Origin: Allomyces macrogynus ATCC 38327 | Taxonomy: Eukaryota; Blastocladiomycota; Blastocladiomycetes; Blastocladiales; Blastocladiaceae | Direction of reading: 5' to 3' | DNA length: 64,000 nt | NCBI GenBank assembly: GCA_000151295.1 | Contig: GG745350.1 | Location: forward strand, 252,781-316,780 | In this document: in pieces, positions 53,726-63,978 of the stretch | How positions within the stretch are numbered: position 1 is the stretch's first letter | Layout: every line of letters begins with the position of its first letter | Notes under the pieces: generated by a model | Databases searched by the model: none | What the model saw: only the letters and a program-made list of their open reading frames with translations | Told to the model about the DNA's origin: nothing | Position numbers and translations under genes: made by a program

Positions 53726-54913
53726 TCATTCGGCGAACAGCGCCAGTTGTGCAAACTCGCTCCCGTCACCACTGCCCTTACGCCCACCACGCATCGCCTC
53801 GTCGGGCGTCGCGACCATGCCACGCTTCTCGTCCCACAGACACCATTTCACCGACGTGATCACTTCCCAGACGGTGATCTTCGGCACCTCATCAAACCAC
53901 TCGCCCGCATCCTCATGACACGCCTGCAACCGATAACACGGGACCTTGGCATTCAAGTGATGCACGTGGTGAAACTCGAGCGCGGCCGTGACCCACCTCC
54001 ACCCGTAGGGCACCTGGAGGAAACTCGATCCGCGCAATGCCATCGCCGTCGGGTCCCACTCCTTGCCCCGGGCACGGTGCACGCCGTCAAACGTGTGCTG
54101 CGCGTGAAACAGCAAGACGCCAATTGTCGCCGCGATCGTCGCCGACGCGATCTCGAACCCCACCGTCCCGCGATACCAATGCCATCCGAGTACGACAACC
54201 TCAATCGCCCACTCCCACCCTAGCGCAGTCACCTGCTGCACCCCGAAAAACAGGACCGCCGGCACAACCCCCGACAAAATCAGCGCCGGGTGCGACAGCA
54301 CTCGATACACCACCCGGTCCACTTTCGGCGCGGCGCGATACCGCGCCGTCGTCCATGCCGTATCCGGGAAATCCAAGTCCCCCACATGCCGGTGATGATA
54401 GCCGTGCGTGCGTGTCCAGAAGGACACGGGCGTGTACGCGCAGGCGGGCATGAGGACGGCCGCGAGGCGGCGGTTCCATTTCGGCGAGGGGAGGAACGCG
54501 CCGTGTGCGAGGTCGTGTGCGAGAATGAAGAGGCGGACGCGGATCAGCGCGGCGAGCGGGAGGAGGGACCAGACGTTGGCGAAGACGGTGTGGAGAAGGA
54601 GGAAGGCGAGGATGGTCGGGAGGAGCCAGGCGAGGGCGGTGGGGGTGTGTGCGTGCGCGTATTGCGCGACGTGCGCGTGGATCGCGGCGGCGTTGATGGG
54701 TGGGGAGGTGAACTGGGCATTGCCGGTGCGGGCCGACTTGGAGGTGGCGGCGGCACTTGGTGTTGCTGGCTTGTCGTCTTGGAGCGGGTTGGTTGACGAG
54801 ACATGATCTTGAAGCAGACGCGTCGGGTCCTTGGCAACAGCAGCGTCGGATCGGCGCCGCAGGCACGCGTCATTCTCGGTCACGGTGTCGCGCGTCGTCA
54901 GGTGGGTGGACAT
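53726..54913 (-). CDS. membrane fatty-acid desaturase (delta-12/omega-3 like)
   Basis: Intronless, 395 residues from the ATG at 54913. Di-iron membrane desaturase superfamily, inserting a double bond into acyl chains. The His boxes are HDLAH (residues 133-137), HGYHH (170-174) and HHVHH (about 318-322), with an extra HAQHT motif between. The first box has the spacing of soluble-carrier or lipid desaturases of the DesA/FAD type. Hydrophobic pairs flank the boxes (LAWLLPTILAFLLLHTVFAN; ILSGVVPAVLFFG). The short protein, the lack of introns among intron-rich neighbours and the FHAQHTFDGVHR motif recall bacterial omega-6 desaturases, so transfer from bacteria is possible. The N-terminal 80 residues are disordered. 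An AT-rich TAAATA element lies about 65 bp upstream. Confidence 0.85.
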   Translation of the reverse strand: MSTHLTTRDTVTENDACLRRRSDAAVAKDPTRLLQDHVSSTNPLQDDKPATPSAAATSKSARTGNAQFTSPPINAAAIHAHVAQYAHAHTPTALAWLLPTILAFLLLHTVFANVWSLLPLAALIRVRLFILAHDLAHGAFLPSPKWNRRLAAVLMPACAYTPVSFWTRTHGYHHRHVGDLDFPDTAWTTARYRAAPKVDRVVYRVLSHPALILSGVVPAVLFFGVQQVTALGWEWAIEVVVLGWHWYRGTVGFEIASATIAATIGVLLFHAQHTFDGVHRARGKEWDPTAMALRGSSFLQVPYGWRWVTAALEFHHVHHLNAKVPCYRLQACHEDAGEWFDEVPKITVWEVITSVKWCLWDEKRGMVATPDEAMRGGRKGSGDGSEFAQLALFAE

Positions 54914-55621
54914 GTTTCCTTGCAAGCTTGCTGGTCAGTTCGGCTCGTGTTGGTTGCCATGGCCGGTCGAGGGGGCGTATTTATCCCTTCCGGCGTCGGG
55001 AGATGCATTGCTGGCGGCCCCATGCAGTGGCAACTTGCGCTTGCAGCTGTTGGCATTTTGTCGACTTTGTGCATGCGTAGTTGAACGTTGCGGCAACTCG
55101 GCGAAACCGAGCGTAAGCGCAATACTTGAAGCATGCTATCGGAGATTCCCGGGAGCGCGGTGATTGGCCAGAGATCACTGATCAGCGAAACTCTGGCGAT
55201 ATTTCCTCGGTGTTACTGACAAGATCTCCCATCCACCCAACCCACCGCCGGCCGGTTTTGGGCGCCACGCGGGGCCCAAAACGGCGCCTGTCCTGGCCTT
55301 CGTCCGGTCGGCCACGTTTTATCTCTGGGGTCGGAGGAGTCGCCGTGGTGGGCGTGCAGGGGAAGGGTATAAAAGGTGCGCGGGGCCCCCACGCTCGTTA
55401 TCTCTCTCCAGGTCGGGCGTTGCTCGTTACGTTCTTTATCTGCTCATTTGCATCGGTTCGCACTTCCCTTGCAGTCCGACGTGGTGGTCAATGGTCAAGT
55501 CGAGATCTCCCGTTTGGTTGGTGGTCGCTCTCGCGCTTGGCCATCCTCTCACTCTCCTCTCTAATCTCACCTTGCTCGACCTCAATCCACCAACCCCTCC
55601 AGACTCCCCGCAACTACCAAA
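54914..55621. other. divergent promoter region, desaturase / dioxygenase
   Basis: 708 bp between divergent starts. It carries a TATAAAAG box for the rightward gene. The stretch just before that gene contains CT-rich runs (TCTCTCC, CTCTCACTCTCC). No gene seen. Confidence 0.5.
55368..55375 (+). promoter_or_regulatory. TATA box of the dioxygenase gene
   Basis: TATAAAAG, about 250 bp upstream of the ATG at 55622. The distance suggests a long 5' leader, or an intron in it. Confidence 0.5.
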
Positions 55622-56698
55622 ATGGTCGTCCCTCTCGCCTTGCCCGTCGTCGACCTCGCCGTCTACCTGGCCGACCCGACCTCTGATGCCGCGCGCGCCG
55701 AAGCGGCGAAAGCTGCTGACGCACTCACGTCCTACGGCGCGTTGCTCGTGCGCGACCCGCGCGTGCCGGAACACGCCAACGCCGAGTTTCTCGACATGGT
55801 GGAGGCCTACTTTGAGCAGCCGCACGACACCAAGCTCGCCGACGTTCGCCCGGAACTGTCGTACCAGATCGGCGCGACGCCCGAGTTCACCGAAGAGCCC
55901 ATGTGTCTGCGGGATACCAGGTGTCTCGAGATCATGGCCGCGCTTCCCGACGCCGACAAGCCCGTGCAGTGGACGGGCGCCGACCCAAAGTGGCGCTTTT
56001 TCCATCGCATCGGCCCGGAGCCGACGGAGACCAAGTTCCCGACGCTGAACGCGCCGCCCGTCGTGCCTGCCGCGTTCGAAGACAAGTGGTTGCGCGTGAT
56101 GGACGGGTACGGACAGCAGTTGCACGACGCGGTCGAGGTGGTCGCTGAACTGGCCGCCGTCGGGCTCGGCATGCCGCGCGACGCCTTCACGTCCCGCGCG
56201 CAGTACGGCGCGCACCTTCTGGCGCCGACGGGGTCAGACCTGGCGCGGTTCAATACGCTGAACACGGTGTTTGCGGGCTTTCACTACGACTTGAATTTCC
56301 TGACGATTCATGGGAAATCGCGGTTCCCGGGACTGCACGTGTGGGCGCGGAACTCGGGCGTGAAAATGTCGGTTGCGGTACCCGACGGGTGCCTGCTCGT
56401 GCAGGCGGGCAAGGAAATGGAATTGCTGACGGGCGGCGTCGTGCTGGCCGGCTACCATGAAGTAATTGTGACGGAAAAGACGCTCGAGGTGGTGGAGCGC
56501 AAGAAGGCTGCAGGTGAGTCGCTCTGGCGCGTGTCGTCGACGCTGTTCTACCATATCGCGTCGGACCATGTGCTGGAGCCGCTGCCGCCGACGGATACGG
56601 ACGAGAACAAGGCCAAGTACCCGCCGATCGTGTGTGGGGATTATGTCGCCAAAGAGCTGGAGATGATCAGTCTGTCCGGGTCGAAGCCGTCGCAGTAG
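55622..56698 (+). CDS. 2-oxoglutarate/Fe(II) oxygenase, isopenicillin N synthase-like
   Basis: Intronless, 358 residues, start ATG in context CCAAAATGG. It belongs to the isopenicillin N synthase-like branch of non-haem iron oxygenases. The iron triad is visible as H221 and D223 in GFHYDLNFLTIHG, and H279 in AGYHEVIVTEKT, and the 2-oxoglutarate-binding Arg as R303 in WRVSST (R-x-S). The N-terminal domain starts with LPVVDLAVYLADP, the usual DIOX_N entry. The substrate is unknown: related fungal and bacterial proteins are annotated only as clavaminate synthase-like or IPNS-like. It lies head-to-head with the desaturase gene. No introns, like the desaturase. Confidence 0.9.
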   Translation: MVVPLALPVVDLAVYLADPTSDAARAEAAKAADALTSYGALLVRDPRVPEHANAEFLDMVEAYFEQPHDTKLADVRPELSYQIGATPEFTEEPMCLRDTRCLEIMAALPDADKPVQWTGADPKWRFFHRIGPEPTETKFPTLNAPPVVPAAFEDKWLRVMDGYGQQLHDAVEVVAELAAVGLGMPRDAFTSRAQYGAHLLAPTGSDLARFNTLNTVFAGFHYDLNFLTIHGKSRFPGLHVWARNSGVKMSVAVPDGCLLVQAGKEMELLTGGVVLAGYHEVIVTEKTLEVVERKKAAGESLWRVSSTLFYHIASDHVLEPLPPTDTDENKAKYPPIVCGDYVAKELEMISLSGSKPSQ

Positions 56699-57310
56699 CT
56701 GGGGAGTAGTGGGAGGGGTTGTTGGCCGCGTGTCGTGCGCGGCGTTGGAAGCCCGGTGGCATTGTTATCTGCGCGATATTGAAGGAACAAGAAGATACTG
56801 ACTGCATATGCATTTTGCCATCTGGTGCCAACGCGCGAAGGCGCACGCGAGCTTGCGCGGGTCAGATCGGCAGTCCAACAACTGTCAGATTCGAAATGGG
56901 ATCATGTGTGATGCGATGCGGTGGAGGTTAACAGGACGACGGGTGTGATCAGCATCATGTCCATTGAGAACAGAAACGCGACAACCAAACCACGATCGGC
57001 CACGACGCGTCGTGTCTGAGTGAGTGAGTATGGGCCACCGTGTGTTTCCATCGTGCGAAAGCGAGATGGCCGGGACGAGAAGTAGCGTGTGCGCGTGGCC
57101 CGCATCGGCGTGCTGCGCCAGGAACGAACAAGTGGCAAGCGTGTCGCTGGGCGGCGGCAGTTTGCTTGGGTGTCGCTTGTACCCGACGTTGCAATTGTGC
57201 CGCCTTTCGACGAATGCGGTGGTGATGGCGTTTCAAAAGTGTTCCATTGTTCCGAAATGCACGATCCAAAAAACAACTGCACAAAAAAGCCAACGGATAT
57301 CCCATTGTCC
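56699..57310. other. intergenic, convergent 3' ends
   Basis: 612 bp between the oxygenase (plus) and ceramidase A (minus). The frames present on either strand have no coding character. Confidence 0.5.
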
Positions 57311-58688
57311 TCATTCCTTGACCCACACGTACGCGGGGCACGCGTGTTTCTCGGCCGTTGTCGTCACGCGCATACTGATGCGGCGCACACGGGCCATCGC
57401 TGGCGCCGCAGCAGCGACACCGGCGGGGCACACGGCCGTTGACCTTGTAGCCGCAACCGTCTGCACGTTGGTGGTCTTCGCAACACGCGACGCACCCACG
57501 GTAGCGCTCACGTCGACTGCCTCATCCACCGCATGCTTCTCGTCCACCCTCGGCACGACGTACGGCACGACCCTCCGCCAGACCCTCACATCCACCTGGA
57601 CCCCCCTGGCGCCAAACCGCACCGCCGCCGCATACATGACGCCCAAATAGCACGCGTACCCGCCCAACACGTGCCACCACGCATGCAGCTCCAAGACCCC
57701 CCTAAACGGCCACCCGAGCGCATGCTTGATCGGGCTCAAGTGGCGGCACAGCACCGTATCCGCATTCCACAACGCAAACGCGCCCGCGTACGCGAAGAGC
57801 GCGCGGACAAACAGCGCGCGCGACGGACTCGGGGCCACGCGCCAGTTACTGATATTAAGTGCAATCACCGCGAGCAGCTGGATCCCGTGCGCGACTTGGA
57901 AAAACTCGGGGATCCGGTTCGACAGGTAGATGGCGGTGACGAGGATCGGGAGGCCGAGGGAGAGGATGGAGGTCCATGTGGGCGGTTTGGCGCGGTGGGG
58001 GGTGATGCTGCGGACGCGGATGCGGGCGGAGTCGAGGGGCGATATGGATCGGTGGGATGCAACGCGATTAGTTCTGCGTCAAGTCGACGTGTTCCACGCT
58101 TTCCGTCCTCGTCCACCACCACCCCCCCCCTCCCCCCCTCCACGCGAGCGGTGTTTCCGCGCACGTCGCACACGCTGGTGGCACGTTCCGCGCGCCTCCT
58201 TCCAGCCGGCCGTGCGGGGGGCGGCGAGCGGTCGGCCGTCGCGAAATAACCAATGATCAACAATGCAATAGCGTACCAGCAATACGTGGCGATCCCGCTC
58301 GCGAGCAGCATGGGCACTTCGTCGAGCAGCTGCATGTGGTACGTGAGCGTGCCGTGGAACAGGCACGAGCCAATGGCCACAATGGCGATGCCGCCAAACG
58401 CCACGATAAACCGCGCGCCGTACTGGTACTTGGAGGCGATGGCCATGGCGGAGACGGCGAGGGACAGCTGGATCACGTTCGAGAAGGTGTTGCAGAACTC
58501 GGCGACGTAGGAGAGGACCTCGAAGTTGCCCTCGCACCAGTCGATGAGGGCGTCTGGTGGGCGGGATCCGGTCGGTCGATTAGCGGTCAGCGACGGCAGG
58601 GACAGGGTGGGGGTAGATCAGGTTGGGGTGACTTGCCCGTCGTCCATGGTGGCTCGGCTGCGGATCCGGGCATACTGAACGCGTGCAT
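57311..58688 (-). CDS. YPC1: alkaline ceramidase, copy A
   Basis: Seven-helix membrane amidase (Ypc1/Ydc1/ACER family) that hydrolyses ceramide in the ER/Golgi. Exons: 58688-58676 (start tentative), 58553-58277 and 58007-57311, about 329 residues. Intron 2 is 269 nt (GTACGC...CCGCAG), the longest I found, and contains C/G homopolymers. Family motifs: DALIDWCEGNFEVLSYVAEF, AIGSCLFHGTLTYHMQLLDE (the Ser and His of the zinc site), YCCITPHRAKPP across the splice, and LELHAWWHVLGGYACYLGVM (the HxWWH metal ligands). A C-terminal 80-residue tail rich in Val/Ala/Arg is absent from copy B. A possible TATAAAG box lies at 58866-58860. Tandem paralogue of the gene at 59681. Confidence 0.88.
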
Positions 58689-59680
58689 TGTGCGCGCTGG
58701 AAAGTGGTCGTCGTGGTCGTGGTCGTGGTCGTCGCGGCCGTGTGGTCGGTCGTCAGCGTTGGTTGGTACAGGGACGGGACCTGCACGGTGCACGTCGTCG
58801 CGAGCGGCGAGCAGGCGGGCAGACGGGCAGGTCGACGATCACGACCGTGGCCGGGCTCTCTTTATACCACCGCACGAGGGACGGAAGCGGAGGAGGAGGA
58901 GAAGCGTGCCCAGGGACGGGGGACGGCGCTGCGTGCGGCCCTGATGCGCGTGCAGAAGGCGCTTCCCTACAGCAGCTTTATTCATTCCCGCGCAATGCCA
59001 CGCGGAACACGAAAGGATCACGCCAACCAGGGCTGAGAGCTGTGCTCGCTTGCTTCTTCAGCGCGTGCAGGTGCCGAATTCCACGCTGCCGCATTTGGGG
59101 AAAGGGAACCATGGAAAGTTGGCGTGCCACCCAACTGTCCGCAAAGACGCGACGCTTCCGCGACTCCACCCCGACCAACGCGCGCACGGGGTGCAGGAGA
59201 GAAGATCATGATAGCGTGTGTGCGTGTGGTGTCGGTGGAAGAGCGGGATCGGGACGGGTCGAGAATATGCACACGCTGTCGAAGACGCGCGGATGTTGTG
59301 CTGGTGATCAGGTCTTGAATGAGGGGCGTTTTGGTGTTTTTTTGTGAGTGCGGAACAAACCAGGAAGTGTGCTGCCTGGCCCTGACAGGAACGCCCAGAT
59401 GAGGGATTGGGCGCCACGGAATGGGCGTGGGCCTGCGGGCTGCGGTCCGAGAACAAACATGCGCAAATGATTGACACTGGAGCCGAGGGCCCAATGGGGT
59501 ACGGTGTCGGCTGGAACGTCCAACACCGACCAGGCCTGGAGCTCCTCCGTGCCAAATGGGCATCAGGGCAGCGGGAATGAATCAAAATATACAAGATCAC
59601 AGACAAAAATGAACCGAACCGCGGTCAACCCCAACCTGGCAAAAAAAAAAAAAGATCACAACCGCTCCGTCTCACCTCAT
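58689..59680. other. intergenic between the two ceramidase genes
   Basis: 992 bp, holding the upstream region of copy A (TATAAAG on the minus strand at 58866-58860) and the 3' end of copy B, including an A13 run at 59640-59652. A (GTGGTC)n-like stretch at 58703-58740 reads as His-Asp repeats on the minus strand. No separate gene seen. Confidence 0.5.
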
Positions 59681-60683
59681 CTACTCGCTCTTCGCCTTCT
59701 TCCCGCCCTTCTCCACCACCGCGCGCCGTGCGTCCTCGCCCCACACGACATACGGCACCAACGGCCCCCACCACAGCAGCGCCACGTCCCGGTCCTTGAC
59801 CGCGCCCTCGTCCGCGCGTGCCTGCATGCGCACGGCAACCATATACGTCAACGAGCAGAATGACCCGTATCCGGTCAACGCATGCCACCAGGCGTGCAAT
59901 TCCAAGAGAACCGCCCAGGGCGACCCGACGGCCTCCTTGAGCGGAACCAGGTGCGAATAGCAATAGACATTGTCGACAACCCACAGTGCAGTCCCGAACC
60001 CGTAGGCGGCCAGGCCCTGCCACCGGAGCGCCGGTCCCGCCTTGGCCGAAATGCGCAATGCGGTCTTGGACGCGGTCGGTGCCGGGTCCGTAAACACGCG
60101 GCCGTTGCGCGCGGTCAAAGCCGTAATAAACACGACTTGCAGCGTATACGCGATCTGGAAAAATTCGGCGTTGCGGTTCGCAAGGTAGATGGCCGTCGAG
60201 ACGATCGGGTAGGCGACAACGATGATCGTCGCCCAGAGCGGTGGAAACGCGCGGTGCGGGGTCAGGCAGCAGTAGATCATGGCCGCGGTGCCGAACAGCA
60301 TCGGCAATTCGTCCAGGAGTTGCATGTGGTACGTGAGAGATCCGTGGAAGAGCGAGGAGCCGACACCGACGAGGACGATGCTGAAGTAGGCGACGGTGAA
60401 GCGCGGCTCGTAGCTGTACCAACGGCAGTAGAGCATGCCGAGGATGCCGAACGCGACGATCCAGAGGTTCGAGACCGTGTTCCAGAATTCGGCGACGAAC
60501 CAGACGACGTGGAAGTTGGCCTCGCACCAGTCGACAAGTGCGTCTGGTTGGGAATTACACGTTGCGGGTCGTGCAGGGTCAGCTCATGTTGCGGGCGCAG
60601 TCGGGCGGCAGGAATGGGTGCATACCCGTCACCCACGGGTGGTGCGTGGCGGCAAGCGTGTCGTGCGCGTGCTGCGGCTGCAT
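59681..60683 (-). CDS. YPC1: alkaline ceramidase, copy B
   Basis: Second Ypc1/ACER-type ceramidase. Two exons, 60683-60626 and 60543-59681, with an 82-nt intron (GTATGC...AACCAG), 306 residues. Motifs: HHPWVTDALVDWCEANFHVV, GVGSSLFHGSLTYHMQLLDE, YCCLTPHRAFPP, and LELHAWWHALTGYGSFCSLT. It lacks the intron at YCC/TPHRA that copy A has, while the N-terminal intron site (before DAL[IV]DWCE) is shared. The duplication is therefore old, or copy B lost an intron. The C-terminus ends in a basic KKAKSE retrieval-like tail, consistent with ER residence. The start ATG was chosen because it is the only one in frame before the donor. Confidence 0.93.
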
Positions 60684-61078
60684 CTTGGGGCGTCGTCGTG
60701 CTTGACGTGCTCGTGCTTGGGTATACGATTGGCGGGGGAATCCGGGTCTAGAGTCGACGGCGCGGCAGGTGTGCGCGGTGATGGCTAGAGCTGAGATGGG
60801 TCACTTGCAGACCCAGTTGGCCTCGTTGGTGCGGCCAGTGTGCGGGCAGCGTGCGGCGTGCAGGGTGCGGGGTGCGGTTGCCGCTGGGGAGAGCTGCAAG
60901 AATATCACGGTTGACGCTCGGTGCGACGGACGGGCGGTGGCGGTGCGGTGGCCACGTTCACCTTCGGGTGACGGAGAAGTGACGCAGCAACGCCGCACGC
61001 GACGGCGCGTGATCACCACGCACAACGCGTCGCGGCGCCCCGCTCCCCGCTCCCCTCGGCATGGGCTGGGTTCAAACC
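60684..61078. other. bidirectional promoter region
   Basis: 395 bp between the divergent starts of ceramidase B and MYG1. No TATA element or other site stands out. Confidence 0.5.
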
Positions 61079-62367
61079 ATGTCCGCCGCCCGACTCTTGT
61101 GCCGCACCACCGCCATCTTCACGTCGCCACCTGTCGCGTCTCGACTCGTTGCCCATTGGACCCCGCGCGCTCCTGCTCTCGCCGCTGCACCTCCTCGCCG
61201 GCATTGCACCGCACCAACTTCCACCACCATGACCATGGCTACGCCGTCCTCGCCCAAGCGCATGCGCCCGACGGTCAGTAACCTCCACCACGCACGCAAG
61301 TGAGCCGAGCTCAAGCTGACGTCCAGCGCCGCAACATCCTCTAGCCCCGCATCGTCACGCACTCTGGCAGCTTCCACGCCGACGAAGTGCTAGCGTGCCA
61401 CATGCTGCGTGTGCTGCCCGAATACAAGAACGCCGAGATCCTGCGTTCGCGTGACGCTGCCGTCTGGGCGACCGCGTCCGTCCTGGTCGACGTGGGCGCC
61501 GAATACGTGCCCGCGCAGCACAAGTACGACCACCACCAGCGCGAATTCCAGGACACCTTTTCGCCGGCCCACAAGATCCGGCTCTCGTCCGCTGGTTTGA
61601 TCTACAAGCATTTCGGCAAACGCGTGATTGCGACGTTGCTCGACTGTGCCGAGACGGATCCGCGCGTCGCGCTCGTGCACAGCAAGTTGTACGACGACTT
61701 GATTGAGGCGTTTGACGCGATTGATAATGGCGTCTCGCGGTACCCGATCGACGTCAAGCCGGCGTATCGCGACGCAACGTCACTCTCGTCGGTCGTTGCG
61801 AAGCTGAACCCGTTCTGGAACGAGCCGGCGTCCGATGCCGATGTGTTGGCGCGGTTCGAAGAGGCGATGACGATTGTCGGTGCGCACTTTGACCGGTGCG
61901 CGCGGTACCTCGGTCTCGCGTGGGCGCCGGCGCGGACCATGGTCGAGGACGCACTCGCGCAGGTGTCTTTGCGCACGGCCACGACCAAGTTGGCAGTGCA
62001 CGCGCACATTCTCGTCATGGAGCAGTACTGTCCCTGGAAGGACCACCTGAACTCGCTCGAGCCCGCGGCGTCGCACGAAGTGACGGCCCCGATCAAGGAG
62101 GGCGCGCCCGTGCCCGCCAATGTGCTGCTGTACGTGGTGTTCCCGGACACGTCGGGGTCGTGGCGCGTGCAGGCGATTGCGGTGCGGCCCGACTCGTTCG
62201 AGTCGCGCAAGCCGTTGCCGAGCAAGTGGCGCGGGTTGCGGGATGCCGCGCTGGACGCGGTGACGGGGGTGCCCGGTGGGGTGTTTATTCATGCGTCCGG
62301 GTTCATTGGCGGGCATAAGACGCGCGAGGGGGCGATCAAGTTGGCGGAGATGGCGGTGGGAATGTAA
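61079..62367 (+). CDS. MYG1: Myg1 family exonuclease (UPF0160)
   Basis: DHH-type 3'-5' RNA exonuclease; the animal protein acts in nucleus and mitochondria and processes rRNA and mitochondrial RNAs. Two exons, 61079-61273 and 61345-62367, 71-nt intron (GTCAGT...CTCTAG, phase 0), 405 residues. An in-frame ATG at 61061 would add six residues. The N-terminal 55 residues are Arg/Ala/Ser/Thr-rich without acids (MSAARLLCRTTAIFTSPPVA), a likely mitochondrial presequence. A second Met (MATPSSPKRMRPT) could give a nuclear form. Catalytic blocks: PRIVTHSGSFHADEVLACHM, RSRDAAVWATASVLVDVGAE, KYDHHQREFQDTF (the DHH motif), LSSAGLIYKHFGKRVI and GGVFIHASGFIGGHKTREGA. Confidence 0.95.
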
Positions 62368-62779
62368 AATATATATGGACAACGTCGTGCTCGTTGTCGG
62401 TTGTTGTCTGCTATTGAGGATTCGGTGAGGCTCAGCGTAACAATACGAAAGTTGAACGTGGCGCAGCCACGACAGGCACGTGCCCCAGCGGTTGTGGACT
62501 TGCCTGCTGCAGCGGCGCTCACCAGAAGATCGCCCCGCTTTTCCCGCCACTGCCGCCGTCGTCGTCGACCTTCACCCCACCTCTCCGCTCGTCGTCCGCA
62601 CCGTCGCCACTCTCGCCAACATCGATCATCTCTTGCTGGCACCGGCCAGCGCTCGCCTGTCCCGCTTTCCTGGCCCGACAACCACCCGCAGCCATCCCTT
62701 TTCCCCGCAACCAGTGCGCGTCGTGATCCTGCGAGCACGGCGACTCTGCTCGATTTCCACCCCCAATTCCCGGAGCAAG
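62368..62779. other. intergenic
   Basis: 412 bp between the MYG1 stop and the first in-frame ATG of the next plus-strand frame. No feature seen. Confidence 0.45.
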
Positions 62780-63978
62780 ATGCCGCCTACAGCGGCCACG
62801 GAGCGACGCTCGCCCAGATTGATGCCGCCGCCCACGACGGTCGCGTACAGCAGCGGCCCGGCAGGGACGGCCCTTGCGCCACCCCCACCACCGACTGCAG
62901 CACCGGCTGGACCGGGAAGCGATGCGCTCATGATGCTCGCGCTCGCGGCCAACCACGCGGCTGCCGGGCCGGCCCCGCACGCATGCTGGATCGGTACGCT
63001 ACGCCGTCCCTCTCTCGCCGTGATGGATCCAGTTGGGTTGGCAGTCATGCGCGCGGTGGGATGATCGCAGGTCGAGCCGGGCAGAGTGATGTGGACGCGT
63101 GCCTGTGTCCGCGTCTCCCATGGGCCACCAGAAATCCGCGCCACTTGCTCGTGCTCAAGGGCCGGCGCTCGCGACGACGACGACGACCACCGCCCCGCTC
63201 GCTCTCGCCGCCGCTGCCGCCGCCACCGACCCGCTTGTGCCGACGCTGACGCTGACCACTGTGTCGCGCCCCCCCTTCCCCGCTCGCCCGCCCCGCCTCC
63301 CACGCCTCCCCGCATCCCGCGCGCTCGCGCCGCTCCCCCATCCCCGCGCGCAATCCGCGATGGCCGCACCGCCAAACGACCCGCGTCGCCGCCTGGCTCG
63401 TGCCCGCCGCATGCTGGGTGTTTGGCACCGCTCCTCCAGACGCCGGCACCGAGACCGTCGAGCCCTCGCCGCTCGTGATCCGCGCGCGCCGTCCGACCAC
63501 ATCGTCGGGGGCTGCCCTTCCGGTGGGCCTGCGCGGTGCGCGCCGCGCGTCCGCCTCCCCGCCGGCCGGCCTCCTCCAGTCGCCCCTGTCATCGCCGCCG
63601 CCCTCGTCCCCGCACCCGCCTCGCTCTTCGCGCGCCGCCTCGGTACCCGTCCTGCATTCGCCGCCGCTTTATCATTATCATTCCCCGGCCAGCGGCAGTG
63701 GTGGGACGACCGACGAGGAGGAAGGGGACGAGGACGAGGACGAGGGGCACGACGCGACGGCAGCCGCCCCAACCACTTCTGCTCTCGTCGGCACCACGCA
63801 TTCCACTTCGACCGCCGCTGCCCGCAATCCACCGGCACCACCAGCACGCGCACCCCTCGCCTCGACCGCCCGCACTGCTCGCAAACGCGCGCGCAACGCA
63901 TCGCGCGCGCCGTCGGCCCCGCCGACTGCGTCTTCTGACGACCTACGACGCGTCATCCCGCCGCGCGCAGCGTCGTAA
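62780..63978 (+). CDS. disordered Pro/Ala/Ser-rich protein (exon structure unsure)
   Basis: Two plus-strand segments look coding. The first starts at ATG 62780 (MPPTAATERRSPRLMPPPTT) and runs into a GTACGC donor near 62994, after LMMLALAANHAAAGPA. The second, about 63400-63978, reads PLVIRARRPTTSSGAALPVG, a Pro/Ser stretch, then an acidic run GTTDEEEGDEDEDEGHD and a basic ending RTARKRARNASRAP before the stop. The acceptor joining them is not clear because the DNA between is C-rich. No domain is recognised. The acidic-then-basic pattern is common in nuclear proteins, but this is only a hint. It may not be a single gene. Confidence 0.35.

Noticed and set aside
59625..60527. 300-residue Arg/His-rich minus-strand frame over ceramidase B
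   Set aside because: Shifted frame of the ceramidase exon; it lacks any hydrophobic pattern.
53726..60683. A lipid-metabolism biosynthetic cluster (desaturase, oxygenase, ceramidases, with CDC50 next door)
   Set aside because: Genes are on both strands with separate promoters, no shared motif was seen, and unrelated housekeeping genes (CHD1, MYG1) are interleaved or adjacent. Adjacency alone is weak evidence.
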